A program made the translations under genes and the position numbers. The notes beneath the pieces are model-generated. The model searched no databases. It saw nothing but the letters and a program-made list of their open reading frames with translations, and was not told the DNA's origin. A stretch of DNA of 64,000 nt from Flaccisagitta enflata (Eukaryota > Chaetognatha > Sagittoidea > Aphragmophora), in contig OZ231126.1 of assembly GCA_965153355.1 (NCBI GenBank), positions 67,580,001 to 67,644,000 of the forward strand. The letters run 5' to 3'. Below, piece after piece: positions 43,019-56,959 of the stretch. Within the stretch, counting starts at the first letter, position 1. Each line of letters begins with the position of its first letter.

Positions 43019-45522
43019 GACATCCTTTTGAACAGCATATTGTGACAACAAATTGGAAAGCTCCTCCAAATCACTTTCATTTGGTTTCAATCTGGTATTT
43101 CTATCTTTTTTCGTTAAGAAATGGCATTAATATGAATGAAAACTGTGCGTTTTCATTTTCACAATCCCTATGTAAAAAGTGCATTTCAGCAGAATAGAGC
43201 TTCTCTTTGGAAGGCTCTAGCTCCTAAAACATTTGAGTTACAGACCTGGGATTGGTCTAGATTGAAAGATTTTCTTTAAATCTTTGGAAATATTTTTTTT
43301 AAAAAAAGTTGTATTCATTTTTTGTATCTGTTTTATCAATGAAAAGAAAGGTTCATCTTCTTTTTTTTTTTGGATACGCGTGGTCTGACAAGTAGAACAA
43401 TATCCCTCACTATTCCCAAATTGAAAAAAAAATCCTGTAGATAATGGGAATCTTGAAGCCTTGGATGTCTGATTAAAGGTCTGAACAGGTGGATTTGAGT
43501 CCTGGAAAATATAATTTGAAGTCTATGAAGGCATATTTTATGCATGAAAGTGTGAAAGCCCTCCAAGCCTTAATTCAGCCCTTTCAGACCAAATCTGTCC
43601 TTTCAGGCATCAAATCTGCACTCACAGACTGCAAATTAATCCTTCCATGCCTCAAATCCACCTGTTCAGATCTATCATCGGACATCCAAGGCTTCCATTG
43701 GAAATTCTTTTCATTCTTAACTTGATAGAAATAAATATAAAACAAATTTTAAACTTCATGGAATATGCCTTTTTTAGCCTTTCCCAGCGGCACAAGTTAT
43801 TATTCATGAGATGTTTGCTTTAAGGATTTTAGGCCTTTGAAGTTAAATTGGGAGGGCCCAAAAAAGATGAAATGGAGGGGTTCTAATTCTGAGAGGCCTG
43901 ATATGTGGCTTGAGAGGGCTGATTTGAGGCATGCCAGGGCTGATTGGGGGGCTGAGGGGGTCATTTTGAGACTTGAGAGTTCAGACCTAAGAGGGGAAGA
44001 TGAGTGGATAGACAGAGGGCTGATATGAGGCTTAGGACTAATTTGAAGCCTGCGAGGGCTAATTTGAGGTTTGAGGGAGTTGTTTTGAGGATTTAAAGGG
44101 CCAATCAAAGCCTGAAACCACTGATTTGAGGACTGAGAGGGATGATTTCAGGTTTGAGATATGGGAATTCCTCCTGTGTTCTACAGGTGAGGAAACATTT
44201 TGGCAGTGGCAGTGATGCAAAAAATGCCTGTAAACTTCAAAAAAGCTAAGTGTTACAAACTGACGGACCAACTGAACAACCAACCAACCCACTGACTGAT
44301 GGACCAACCAATAGACAAAGCGAGAAGAAGAGTTGGGAAAATCCTCCAAGATTCCCATGACATTACCTATGTTTGACAAGTCATAACTCAAGCATTTTTT
44401 ATCGGATTTACAAAAAATTGGTGACGGTTAGAAAGATCTTGAAAAAATCTGGCATTTTTAGCTTTATTCGTTCAAAAGTTATGAGGAAAACAAGTAGAAT
44501 TATGACATAAAATCAATGACCAGGAAGATAATCAATATTCCTCATAACATATGTTTGACTATGTTTGAGTGCTTATATCTCAGGCATTTTTCAACGGATT
44601 AACACAAAATTGGTGACAGTTGGAAAGATCTTGAGCAGATCTTTAAAATGGGACCAATCTGGCATTTCCAACTCTTTTTGTTTAAAAGATATGAGCAAAA
44701 CAAGATAAAAATGGGAAAATTCAATGACCTGTACCTCAGGATGGTTAAAAAGTGTTTTTTCTCAAAATCCGGCCCTAGGATGATTTAAAAGCTGGTGGAT
44801 TTCATTTCTTGCACCTACAGGCTATACAAAACAATAATAAAACCAGCAGTTTTGTTAAAATCATCCCCAAGGTAGTAGAATTGACATGTGGCAAGGGTAG
44901 GTTTAAAAAGGATTGGAATTGCAACCGTAACCAAAATTCTCGACGAAAATTCCATTCAATGTTGTTTTTATCATTCAGGGCAGAGCCATGAAAATCGGTC
45001 AAAATACTTGTTTTGTCTGAAATAAATAGATGAATCGAAAGGTTTTTTCGCGCTCTTTCGAATGGTGCTATTTTCATTTTTTTTCAACGACGATAACAGT
45101 AAAATTTTGACTCTTTTTTGCTTCTTTCCTCTGTCACGGCTTTGTGTCAAGTAGAACGCACTTGCAACATGGACCATTAGAACCGCCATGAAATTTTCTA
45201 TCAGAATGTCTTTTTCAAAATTTTTTTCTCCCTCACCCACGATCACCCGAACGCTTTTTGTTAGTGCCTACTTTCCCTTTTTTCGCTTTCTTTCTTTGGC
45301 CATACTTTTGTTTTCTTTCGATGCAACCAAATCGCGCATTTCGTTCTTTCGCGATCGAACTGAGAACGTTCGGTTGCGCGAGGTTGATCTCTGTCTTCAA
45401 ATGACATTTTTGTCTATTTGGCTTAGAATCATTGTAGTAAACAATTGAAAATAGCAAAAATTATCTATTTTTCACGCTCTAATGGTGCTAGTTATTAATG
45501 GGGGAATTCTTTTTTCTTCAAG

Positions 45523-45526
<4 letters not shown>

Positions 45527-45596
<70 letters not shown>
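45527..45596 (+). repeat. (GA)n (right arm)
   Basis: Partner of 30966-31006, clearly longer, so the arms mutate independently. Confidence 0.95.
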
Positions 45597-45598
<2 letters not shown>

Positions 45599-45682
45599 CG
45601 GCAGATGTAAGGCTGGAAAAAGTTAAATCATGGGGAAAAGGAACAAGAAGTAAAAGATACAGTGCGCAAACGTTCGGGGATC

Positions 45683-46456
45683 TACAGTATGATTTTTTTG
45701 AACTGTAACAGAAGATGATAAAATAGCACAAAAAGTAGAAGAGCTAGCTATAATCTGAAAAAAATACTTGGAAGATATGAGTTTGCAGATTTTTGATGGT
45801 AAATCCCAAGGACTTTTTCTGTTATTTTGATCTGATTAACGCATGTGAATGGAAGGGCAGATTCTGCCAAAAAAGGTTGTTTTATTGTGATTGTCTTTCT
45901 GTAAATCGCTCCCATTTCTGAATGGTTTGAGCTACGCCTACGGATCCCAGATTGGTCTCAAATGAAAGATATTTTGATGTAGTTTTAGGAGAAAAACAAA
46001 GACGGCGATATTTTTAAAGAGTTATCCCGCCAAACATAAACGATTTCGTTGTTTCAGGAATTTTTTTTGCAGAATTGACTTTCAGTTAACCAAATGCATT
46101 CAAAACTAAAAAAAAGTCTGTCTGTTGAGTTTTTCCCAAAAAGTACTTCAAAATAGCTTTCATTTGGGACCAATCTGGCATCTGTAGCTCAAACCGTTTG
46201 GAAATGAGAGCAATTTAAAGAGAAATAGTTCAGCCAATATTTCATCAATTTTTTCCATTTTTCCACATTTCTAAATTTCAATCCCAATTAACAAAGTAAG
46301 AAAGATATCAATTTTCTTTCAAAAAAACCCTTAGAATCTTTAAGCAAATAACTGCAAACTCTCATCTTCTAAGAGCTTCTTTCAGAATTTGGCTAGCTCT
46401 TCTAGTTTTTGCATAATGTTCTCATCTTATGTTACATTTGAAAAAAATCATACTGT
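45683..46456. mobile_element. Foldback MITE, TA-flanked (right arm)
   Basis: Mirror of 30114-30882 with the same CAGTATGATTTTTTT ends and TA flanks. Confidence 0.72.
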
Positions 46457-46858
46457 AGATTTAAAGAATTCAGCGATGTATGGCAGCTTGGAGCCTAGGG
46501 ACTTCAAAGCCAATTCCAAGCACGACAGCAAATCCAAGCACGACAGCCTTTAAGCTGATTTTATATGATTCCTATGCTTTCTAAGCCAATTCTAGGCAAA
46601 AAGTAACAAATAAAACAGTGATTCTCATCTAGATGGTTATTTCTTTATCAAATAGATCTGTTTTTAATTGATTAATACAATTTAGTGTATTGTGCAAAAA
46701 AATTATCCAGAAAAACAATATAGCAGGGAGGGGCAAAGCATACTAATCAATTGGTGCTCAAATAAAATCTGTTAGTGGTTTTTGCCTGGGGATGGTCATC
46801 AGAATGGCGTTTTGAATAAATGACAAATATCACTGGATGACATGTTTGACACCAGACA

Positions 46859-47260
46859 ACTTGGAAAAAACATTTTGATAAAATTATGAATAAAATCTGA
46901 GTGAATCAAAATAAACAATATTTTCTATAGTAATTTTGAAGAGCGCCAAGGACAAAGTGCTTGCTCTCCTGGTCAGAAATGCCTCTGTATCCTTACTGGA
47001 AACTGTTTTATCAAGACTTAGTTCTTGGTTATAGGACATAAAACAAGAGAGGCCTTGCATTTTTGCCTGTGCCGATAACCGCTACAGTTTTTTTTATTCA
47101 AACACCCGATATCAACACATATCAATCAAGCCCTTGCCTCTTTTTGTTTTGCAAACTCGTTTACTATTTCCCTTTATAGCATTTGATACGATGATTTTTC
47201 TATCTGTTGTTTTTATCTGTCTGTCTGTTTTTCTGTCCGTTTGTCTGTCTCTCTCTTGTT

Positions 47261-47262
<2 letters not shown>
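46859..47262. other. Gap after the palindrome
   Basis: AT-rich, with no gene or repeat recognised. Confidence 0.5.

Positions 47263-47307
<45 letters not shown>
47263..47307 (+). repeat. (CT)n
   Basis: About 22 units preceded by GTCTGTCTGTTTTTCTGTCC. Confidence 0.95.
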
Positions 47308-47312
<5 letters not shown>

Positions 47313-47535
47313 CTTTCTTCAAAATTTTTTCACAACACATTTTCAAGCCCGACAAACTTTCAAGCCCGACAGCAGGGACGTCATGTGATGTCCCTGAAGT
47401 CCCTTGCCATACATCGCTGGTGGGGTTGATGTTATGCGGAAGCAAATTAACCACCTATGATAAATGCCTATCCCTTTGACGTTGTCTCCACACACAATAC
47501 ACACATACATTTTCATATCTAGATTTTAAATTTCC

Positions 47536-47594
47536 ATGGCGAACGCGAGTACAAATGGAGGTGAAGTTGACCCAGCAACTAGTGGGGGGCGGAG
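47536..47594 (+). CDS. Possible first exon (MANASTNGG...)
   Basis: TTTCCATGG gives a good start context. The frame reads MANASTNGGEVDPATSGGR and then meets a strong donor CGGAG|GTGAGG. Alternatively, a one-base change in the G6 run at 47584-47589 would join it to an acidic frame (EEKEEEEEQEQ) leading to FYCHMCK. Either a small real exon or a decayed coding remnant; no homology recognised. Confidence 0.28.
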
Positions 47595-47834
47595 GTGAGG
47601 AAAAGGAGGAGGAGGAAGAGCAAGAGCAGGTGCTTTTTTACTGTCATATGTGCAAAACGGCTACATTCTTGAATATCTGAGTCAGCATGGCAATACACCC
47701 ACCGTCAATACGCTGCTAGATCTACCTCGCTGTCGTCTTGATGGTAATAAGCAGTTAGCCACCAGTTAGAATTTTACAAGTTGTCATTTTTGCTAGTTCA
47801 AACAAAGTTGAGTTTGAAATATTCTGGGAATGAA

Positions 47835-47999
47835 AACAAGGCCGGATACACGGCAATCCAGTCACGGACGGTTGGGCAGGAGCAATAATGCAAAAAACTG
47901 CCCGGAATTCAAAAATGTGATGGACGGACATACAGACCTACCGACAAACCAGTTGACCTACCGACTGACAAGGTGGAGTCGCGTGTCTGCGACTAAAAA
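47835..47999 (-). mobile_element. HINE-like element, AGTC type
   Basis: Minus strand: TTTTTAGTCGCAGACACGCG, GTCAGTCGGTAGGTC, GTCCGTGACTGG, and CCGTGTATCCGGCC followed by TTGTT. Confidence 0.78.
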
Positions 48000-48042
48000 T
48001 TGTAATCATGATAAACTCGATATTGATTTTGAAAAATGTGAA

Positions 48043-48234
48043 AACAAGGCCGGATACATGGCTACCCTAGTCGCGTGTGGGTGGGCAGGGGCAGTGCTGG
48101 AGAAGGTCACCACAGAATTTGGGCAGGAGCGATACGCTAAAAAAACTCAAAAACACGGAAAAAGTAAAAAGGGGACCGACCAACCAACAGACCGACATAG
48201 CGGGGTGTAGAGTCGCGTAGCACGCGACTAAAAA
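48043..48234 (-). mobile_element. HINE-like element, AGTC type
   Basis: Minus strand: TTTTTAGTCGCGTGCTACGC, CGGTCTGTTGGTTGGTCGG, CACACGCGACTAGGG, and CATGTATCCGGCC followed by TTGTT. Only 43 bp separates it from the previous copy, in the same orientation. Confidence 0.8.
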
Positions 48235-48239
48235 CTTAA

Positions 48240-48659
48240 GGAGGATGTTGGTGATGTGAGTGCGGCCATTCATCAGTCAAATATGGATGCAGTTGACCAA
48301 ACTTCGGAGGTACTGACAAGCAGTTGCAGTATTCACGAGCTTCAGTTGACGCTTGATGCTGTTCATGTAGTTGAATGTGTGTTCACGCTGTTGAGTTTAA
48401 GCCATATTATCCTTGTGAATGCTTTTATATTTGTGGTTGCAGTTTGGACCTTTGTCTCTGGGAAGTGATATGCTATTATGGGTGTGTTGACGGGCAGTGG
48501 GATGATTGTGGGTGTCTAGGTGTCTGTCTGAACGTGCTGGTGGTCAAGATAAAAGTGCTGATGAATTTTCAAAACCCTGGAGTGCTCCCTCCGACTGCTG
48601 AAGGCGTTGACTGCTGCAGATGCGTAGGGGGCACTGACGAGCCACTGGAGCTTCCTTAG
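48240..48659 (+). pseudogene. Possible frameshifted coding remnant
   Basis: One frame gives EDVGDVSAAIHQSNMDAVDQ and continues to HELQLTLDAVHVVE; a second, overlapping frame gives the Cys-rich PYYPCECFYICGC and runs to a TAG at 48657-48659. The codon make-up looks coding-like and the switch suggests a frameshift. No family recognised. Confidence 0.25.
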
Positions 48660-50238
<1,579 letters not shown>

Positions 50239-50349
50239 CCAAGACCAAGAGGAAAAAGAAACACAGAGAGACAAAGAATGAATGACAAAAACAAACAAGC
50301 AGTTAACCAGACATCATGAGATGCACACACAGAGGGGGAATCCACTTAG

Positions 50350-50530
50350 TGAGACGATTTTTTTCCCTTAAGTGAGAAACAAAAAAATTCCCTCTAGTGA
50401 GACCAAAAAAAATGTCTCACTTGAGGGAAAAAAATGTAGTCTCACTGGAGGGAATTTTTTCTCACTAAAATTCCCTCTAGTGAGACAAAAAAGGAGGAAA
50501 GTGGAGGAAATACCCCTCAGTGAGATGACG
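50350..50530. repeat. Clustered inverted TCTCACTAGAGGGAA motifs
   Basis: The words TCTCACTxGAGGGAA and TTCCCTCTAGTGAGA occur repeatedly in both orientations. A second cluster lies at 54632-54785. Confidence 0.75.
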
Positions 50531-50559
50531 CAAAGAAAATAGCAGATACTCATAACAGG

Positions 50560-51190
50560 AGTCTCCCTCTTTCCACTTAAAACAAGATGGCGACAGTCAC
50601 GTGCTCATTTTTGCAACTACACATCTTCCCTTACCCATCCTCGCATCCACCCTTCCTACCATTTCAACCTCCCTTACATCCATTCCCTACTTGGCTTCGA
50701 CCTTTCTTTCTTCCTATCTTCTTTTCTTTCTTTTGTTCCTCCCCTTCCTCCCTTTCTTCATTCCTTCCTTCCTTCTGGACCGATGACCTACGCTTTCACA
50801 TTTGATTTGGAGGACGCATTTATTAATTCCTTCTTGCCATTTCTCCCTTTCCGCCTTCCTTCCTTCTTTCCTTTCAATCCTACCCTCCTCCCTTTTTCAG
50901 CAGCGACGTTAAAAGGCCAATGTACTGTAGCAAACAAAGATGAATTTCCAGATGTCTGTCCCTTCATCCAAAATCACCCCTGTCATGCTTGTAGTAAGCC
51001 ATCTCTTATCTAAAATTTGCCCTCTCAAGCCTCTAATCTGACTTTCTGGCTTCAATCTCGCCTTCAGATTACCCTCTCAGGCCTCGAATCTGCCCTCATG
51101 CATCATAATGGCACTCTCATGAGGCTTCAAGTCAGCCTCTGGATGCCTCATATTTGTCCTGTAAGAAATCAAATCAGTCCTCCATAGTGC
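50560..51190. other. Pyrimidine-rich stretch and family B fragments
   Basis: 50640-50780 is (CCTT)n-like. GACCGATGACCTACGCTTTC (50779) is a family B end fragment, and 51000-51180 has CCTCAAATCAGTCC-like units. Confidence 0.55.
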
Positions 51191-51345
51191 CCTCTTAGGA
51201 CATCTGGTAATTCACCCCTGTGTCCTAAAGGACATTGGTCCTTTTGGGCCGCTGCCCTGCTCTCACTCAATTTCTGCAGCTCATCACTCAAAGCAGGGCA
51301 TCTGGTGCCGCTGAACATGTTTGATCAGTGGATGACTAGTTTCTA
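51190..51345 (+). mobile_element. Family B 3' end, partial
   Basis: CCCTGTGTCCTAAAGGACAT, then GGGCCGCTGCCCTGCTCTCA, a spacer, AGCAGGGCATCTGGTGCCGC, and the tail GGATGACTAGTTTC. Confidence 0.6.
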
Positions 51346-51374
51346 TTGCTCCCTTCCTTCTTCCAATTCCTCCC

Positions 51375-51915
51375 TTTTTGGGCCGATGTCCTGTAGGACA
51401 CGGGGGGTAATTTCCAGACGTCCGTCCGTCCGTCCGTCCGTCCTTCCGTCCGTCCCCCCCCGTTGGTCATCGAGGCCTAAAATCCTCAATTTCAGGCCTG
51501 ATTTAGGCCCTCTAAGCCCTCAAATCAGCCCTCCAGGCTTCAAATCAGCCCTCCAGACCTCAAATCAGCTCTCCAGGCCTCAAATCAGCTCTCAAGGCCT
51601 TAATTCAGCTCTCCAGGCCTCAAATCGGCATTCCAGGCCTCAAATCAGCCCTCCAGGCCTCCAATCTGCCCCTAATGCCTCAAGCCTACCCCCAGATCTC
51701 ATATCTAATCTTCAGGACTAAAATCTTCCCCTAAACCTCAAATCCCTCTTAGGCCTGATATATTCCCCCTCAGGACGTCTGGAAATTACCCCCTGTGTCC
51801 TACAGGACATCAGCCCTTTGGGGCCGCTGCCCTGCTCTCACTCCACTACCTCACTTGATTACTCCAAGCAGGGCATCGGGTACCGCTGACCATGTGCAAT
51901 CCTTGGATGACTAGT
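51375..51915 (+). mobile_element. Family B element with (TCCG)n and 20-bp minisatellite
   Basis: Inverted ends of about 43 bp (GGCCGATGTCCTGTAGGACA and inverse), then (GTCC)n, then CCTCAAATCAGCCCTCCAGG-type units. The 3' tail includes GGCATCGGGTACCGCTGACC and ATCCTTGGATGACTAGTTTC. Confidence 0.8.
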
Positions 51916-53518
<1,603 letters not shown>

Positions 53519-53535
53519 TTTTCTACTCTCTTTCC

Positions 53536-54076
53536 TTTTGGGCAGCGGCCCCAAAGGGCCGATGTCCTGTAGAACACAGGGGGGAATTTCCATATGTCCG
53601 TCCGTCCGTCCGTCCGTCCTTCCGTCCCCCCCCCTGTTGGCCATCAAGGCCTCAAATTTGCCCTCCCAGCCCTAAATTTAGCCCTCCAGGCCTCAAATCA
53701 GCCTTCTAGGCTTCAAATCAGCCCCCCCCCGCCTCAAATCTGACCTACAGACCTCAGATCTGCCCTCCAGACCTTCAACTAGGCCTCCAAGCATCAAATC
53801 AGCCCTCTGTGGCTCAAATTTGCCCTCCAAACCTCAAATCCACTCTCAAAGCCTCAATTCTGCCCTCCAGCCTTCAAATATGCCTTCTTTAGCCTGAATC
53901 AGTCATCTATTGCCAGAAATGTGCCTCCTCAGGATGTATGGAAATTCCCCCCTGTGTTCTACAGGACATCGGCCCTTTGGGGCCGCTGCCCTGCTCTCAC
54001 TCCACTTCTTCACTGGATCACTCCCAGCAGGGCATCGGGTACCGCTGACCATGTGCGATCCTTGGATGACTAGTTT
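53536..54076 (+). mobile_element. Family B element
   Basis: GGGCAGCGGCCCCAAAGGGC start, CTGTAGAACACAGGGGGG, (GTCC)n, CCTCAAATCAGCC units, the inverse end GGGCCGCTGCCC at 53991, and the tail to GACTAGTTTC. The long inverted ends exceed 55 bp. Confidence 0.82.
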
Positions 54077-54084
54077 CTCTTTCC

Positions 54085-54625
54085 TTTTTGGGCAGCGGCC
54101 CCGAAGGGGTCGATGACCTATGCTTTCACACATATGGGGGATTTTCTCCTTCTTCTCCTTCTCCTCCTCCTTCTTCTTCGTCCCCCCCCCTCAAATCCCA
54201 GTCTTGAGGCCCAAATTCCAGTCTCGAGGCCCAAATCCCAGTTTTGAGGCCCAAATCCCGGCCTCAAGGCCCAAATCCTAGCCTCAAGGCTTAAATCCTA
54301 GCCTGGAGGCCCTGATTTCAGTCTTGGAGCCCAAATCTCAGCCTCAACATCAAAATCTCAGCCAAGAGGCCCAGACCCGGCCTTGAGGCCCAAATCTCAG
54401 CCTCCAGGCTAGGATTTTGGCCTTGAGGCTAGGATTTGGGCCTTGAGGCTGGTTTGAGCCTCAAGACTGGGATTTGAGAGGACGGAGGAGGAGATGGAGA
54501 AGAGGAAAATCCCATGTGGCATAGGTCCTCGACCCCGAGAACCGCTGCCCTCTCCCCTCAACTTCAACCACAACCTACTTAGGCAGGGCACGGGTACCGC
54601 TGACCATCTAACGCTTTTGCGACTA
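54085..54625 (+). mobile_element. Family B element, different tail hairpin
   Basis: GGGCAGCGGCCCCGAAGGGG start, GACCTATGCTTTCACACATA, then GAGGCCCAAATCCCAG-type units. It ends ACCGCTGCCC, and the tail GGTACCGCTGACCATC is followed by CGC-TTTT-GCG and ACTATTTCC. Confidence 0.8.
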
Positions 54626-54631
54626 TTTCCT

Positions 54632-54785
54632 TTCTCACTAGAGGGAAAAATTAGTCTCACTAGAGGGAAAAATGGTAGTCTCACTGGAGGGAATTTTTTC
54701 TCACTAAAATTCCCTTTAGTGAGACAAAAAAATAATCTCACTAAAGGGAATTTTAGTGAGAAAAAATTCCCTCCAGTGAGAAAGT
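54632..54785. repeat. Second cluster of TCTCACTAGAGGGAA motifs
   Basis: At least eight copies in alternating orientation, so the region can fold into several hairpins. It directly follows the tail of a family B element. Confidence 0.75.
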
Positions 54786-54790
54786 CGTAC

Positions 54791-55270
54791 TAGGGGTATC
54801 CACCCCACACAGAAGAACATGCACAGAAAAAAAATTCCCATTTTCGACTTTTTTCCGGTCGGCGAGAGCCGCCTTTATTGGTACAGTGAAAAACAGTTAG
54901 CAATTTGGCTTCTTGCTTTCACCTACACGAACCAATTGTTACATTTCTAACAAGCGCACGAGATCAAGAAAACCAGCGTGGTCTTGACGGGCTTAATGTT
55001 GACCAAAGATGATCTTACTTGATTTGAATATCTCCGAATGAAATTTCAGCTCACAGAAAATTGAGGGCATACCTTCAAGTAAAGGATAGCAATTGAACAG
55101 CCCCTGCAAAATTCGAAATAAATCTGAAGTCTGGTTTATGAGATAATAGCTTATTTATGTAGTAATGTGTTACTAGGACTTAAGCTATTTTTTCTTTTTT
55201 TTTTCCTTTTTTTTATGAAATTTTTTCTTTGAAATTTTTTTGTGAAAAAAAATTTTCTTTGAAAAAAATT
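54791..55270. other. Gap with one copy of the 165-bp repeat
   Basis: 55075-55190 matches the block at 18600-18850 (CCCCTGCAAAATTCGAA and ACTAGGACTTA). A poly-T/A stretch follows. Confidence 0.6.
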
Positions 55271-55279
55271 TTTTTTCAA

Positions 55280-56545
55280 GGTTTGCCTTGATAGACTTCA
55301 AGGTATTCCATTATGGACTTCCAAGGTATGCCATTATGGACTTCTAAGGTTTGCCATCATGGACTTCAAGGTATGCCATCATGGACTATAAGGTATGCCA
55401 TCTATTCATCATGGACTTCAAGGTATGCCATCATGGACTTTGAGGTATGCCATCATGGACTTCAAGGTGTGCCATCATGGACTTCAAGGTGTGCAATCAT
55501 GGACTTCAAGGTATGCCATCATGGACTTCAAGGTATGCCATCATGGACTTCAAGGTATGCCATCTATGCCATATGGACTTCAAGGTATGCCATCTATGCC
55601 ATATGGACTTCAAGGTATGCCATCATGGACTTCAAGGTATGCCATCATGGACTTCAAGGTATGCCATCATGGACTTCAAGGTATGCCATCTTTGCCATAT
55701 GGACTTCAAGGTATGCCATCATGGACTTCAAGGTATGCCATCATGGACTTCAAGCTGGGTTGGCAAAAAAGCCACTTTTTTGAAAAAAGCCAATTTTAGC
55801 CGGCTAAAATGGATTAAACCGGCTAAAATCCTGTGTTTTTTCAAACGCCGGATTTTTTCAAAGTAGTAGCAATCAATATAGAAATAATAAAAAATGTTGA
55901 TATACAGTGCAAGATGAGAAAAACAGCTGTTCTTGATCTTGATCTTGTTGGCAATAGAATCAATAACAGTTGGAGCTGCAGTCACCTTTTGATGTTTCTC
56001 AACTGATAAATCCTCATCGATCATCGATGTCAGGCAAAAAAAAATATTCTACGAGAAATTAGGCTTTTGGGAAATTTTTGGATTTTCGATGATTTTACAA
56101 AAATTTTTTGAAAAAAGCCAATTTTAGCCGGCTTTTTTCAAAAATTGTTTGAAAAAAGCCAATTTAATCCAGCCGGTTTAATCCGGCTTTTTTCAAGTGG
56201 CTAAAATTAGCGTGCCAACCCAGACTTCAAGGTATGCCATCATGGACTTCAAGGTATGCTCATCATGGACTTCAAGGTATGCCATCATGGACTTCAAGGT
56301 ATGCCATCATGGACTTCAAGGTATGCCATCATGGACTTCAAGGTATGCCATCATGGACTTCAAGGTATGCCATCATGGACTTCAAGGTTTGCCATCATGG
56401 ACTTCAAGGTTTGCCATCATGGACTTCAAGGTTTGCCATCATGGACTTCAAGGTATGTCATCATGGACTTCAAGGTATGCCATCATGGACTTCAAGGTAT
56501 GCCATCATGGACTTCAAGGTATGTCATCATGGACATCAAGGTACC
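55280..56545 (+). repeat. 22-bp minisatellite (GCCATCATGGACTTCAAGGTAT)
   Basis: Two arrays (55290-55754 and 56224-56545) are split by a MITE. Units are near identical, with occasional insertions. The repeated protein frames (MDFKVCHHGLQG types) are open because 22-bp units cycle through all three frames without stops. Confidence 0.93.
55755..56223. mobile_element. hAT-like MITE with 8-bp target duplication
   Basis: Ends CTGGGTTGGCA and TGCCAACCCAG, flanked by ACTTCAAG at 55747-55754 and 56224-56231. The interior has several AGCCGGCTAAAAT and AAAAAAGCCAATTT words, inverted near the ends. An 8 bp duplication is the hAT hallmark. No transposase. Confidence 0.85.
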
Positions 56546-56658
56546 TATGCCGGCGATTTTGTATGATTTTCTGCACAATTTTGTTTTTGTTTCCGAATCC
56601 TCCGCCAGGGCGAAGCCTTAATTCAATTAGTTTCGGGCCGTAATACTTAAAGCACAGC

Positions 56659-56748
56659 CAACCCTTAGCCCTAACGCTAACCATGTCCCTAGCCCTAACC
56701 CTAAAACTATCTCCAACCCTAACCCTAAACCCACCTCTAACCCTAATT
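56659..56748 (-). repeat. Interstitial telomere-like repeats
   Basis: Degenerate CCCTAACCCTAA runs (for example 56693-56705 and 56715-56730), i.e. TTAGGG on the minus strand. Confidence 0.7.
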
Positions 56749-56875
56749 AAAAAACCCGCTTAAAAAGTCGTAAAAACAAAACATCACAGATAACGACTCA
56801 ACAGTACCGGTATGCCATCCTAGACTTAAAGATATGCCATCATAGACTTAAAGATATGCCATGATGGATATGCGT

Positions 56876-56959
56876 CGTGTATCTTCTTGAGTCGCGTTTT
56901 CGCGACGAGAAAGCTTCAATAATTACAGTCCGTGGGACTGTAATTTTGAAGCTTTTTTT
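56876..56959 (+). repeat. Double stem-loop repeat, copy 2
   Basis: GTCGCG-TTTT-CGCGAC, then GCTTCAATAATTACAGTCC and GGACTGTAATTTTGAAGC followed by T7. Compare copy 1 at 19870. Confidence 0.7.

Larger units (their letters stand above)
39507..46858 (-). repeat. Right arm of the 17-kb palindrome
   Basis: Inverse copy of 29715-36978, about 90 bp longer owing to a longer GA tract and small insertions. It starts inside the MITE and ends at CAAACATGACACCAGACA-type sequence near 46858. Confidence 0.92.

Noticed and set aside
29715-46858. Palindrome as a pure assembly artefact
   Set aside because: The arms differ in substitutions, microsatellite length and MITE content. Long-read confirmation would still be decisive.
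47640-47690. RING or zinc-finger domain at FYCHMCK
   Set aside because: Only one CxxC pair is present and the frame stops eight codons later, so no domain can be formed.
55290-56545. CRISPR-like array of 22-bp repeats
   Set aside because: Repeats are contiguous without unique spacers, and the context is animal DNA; it is a minisatellite.
55313-56643. Proteins with repeated MDFKVCHHGLQG motifs
   Set aside because: The 22 bp unit is not a multiple of three and simply lacks stops in all frames; there is no start context and no splice support.
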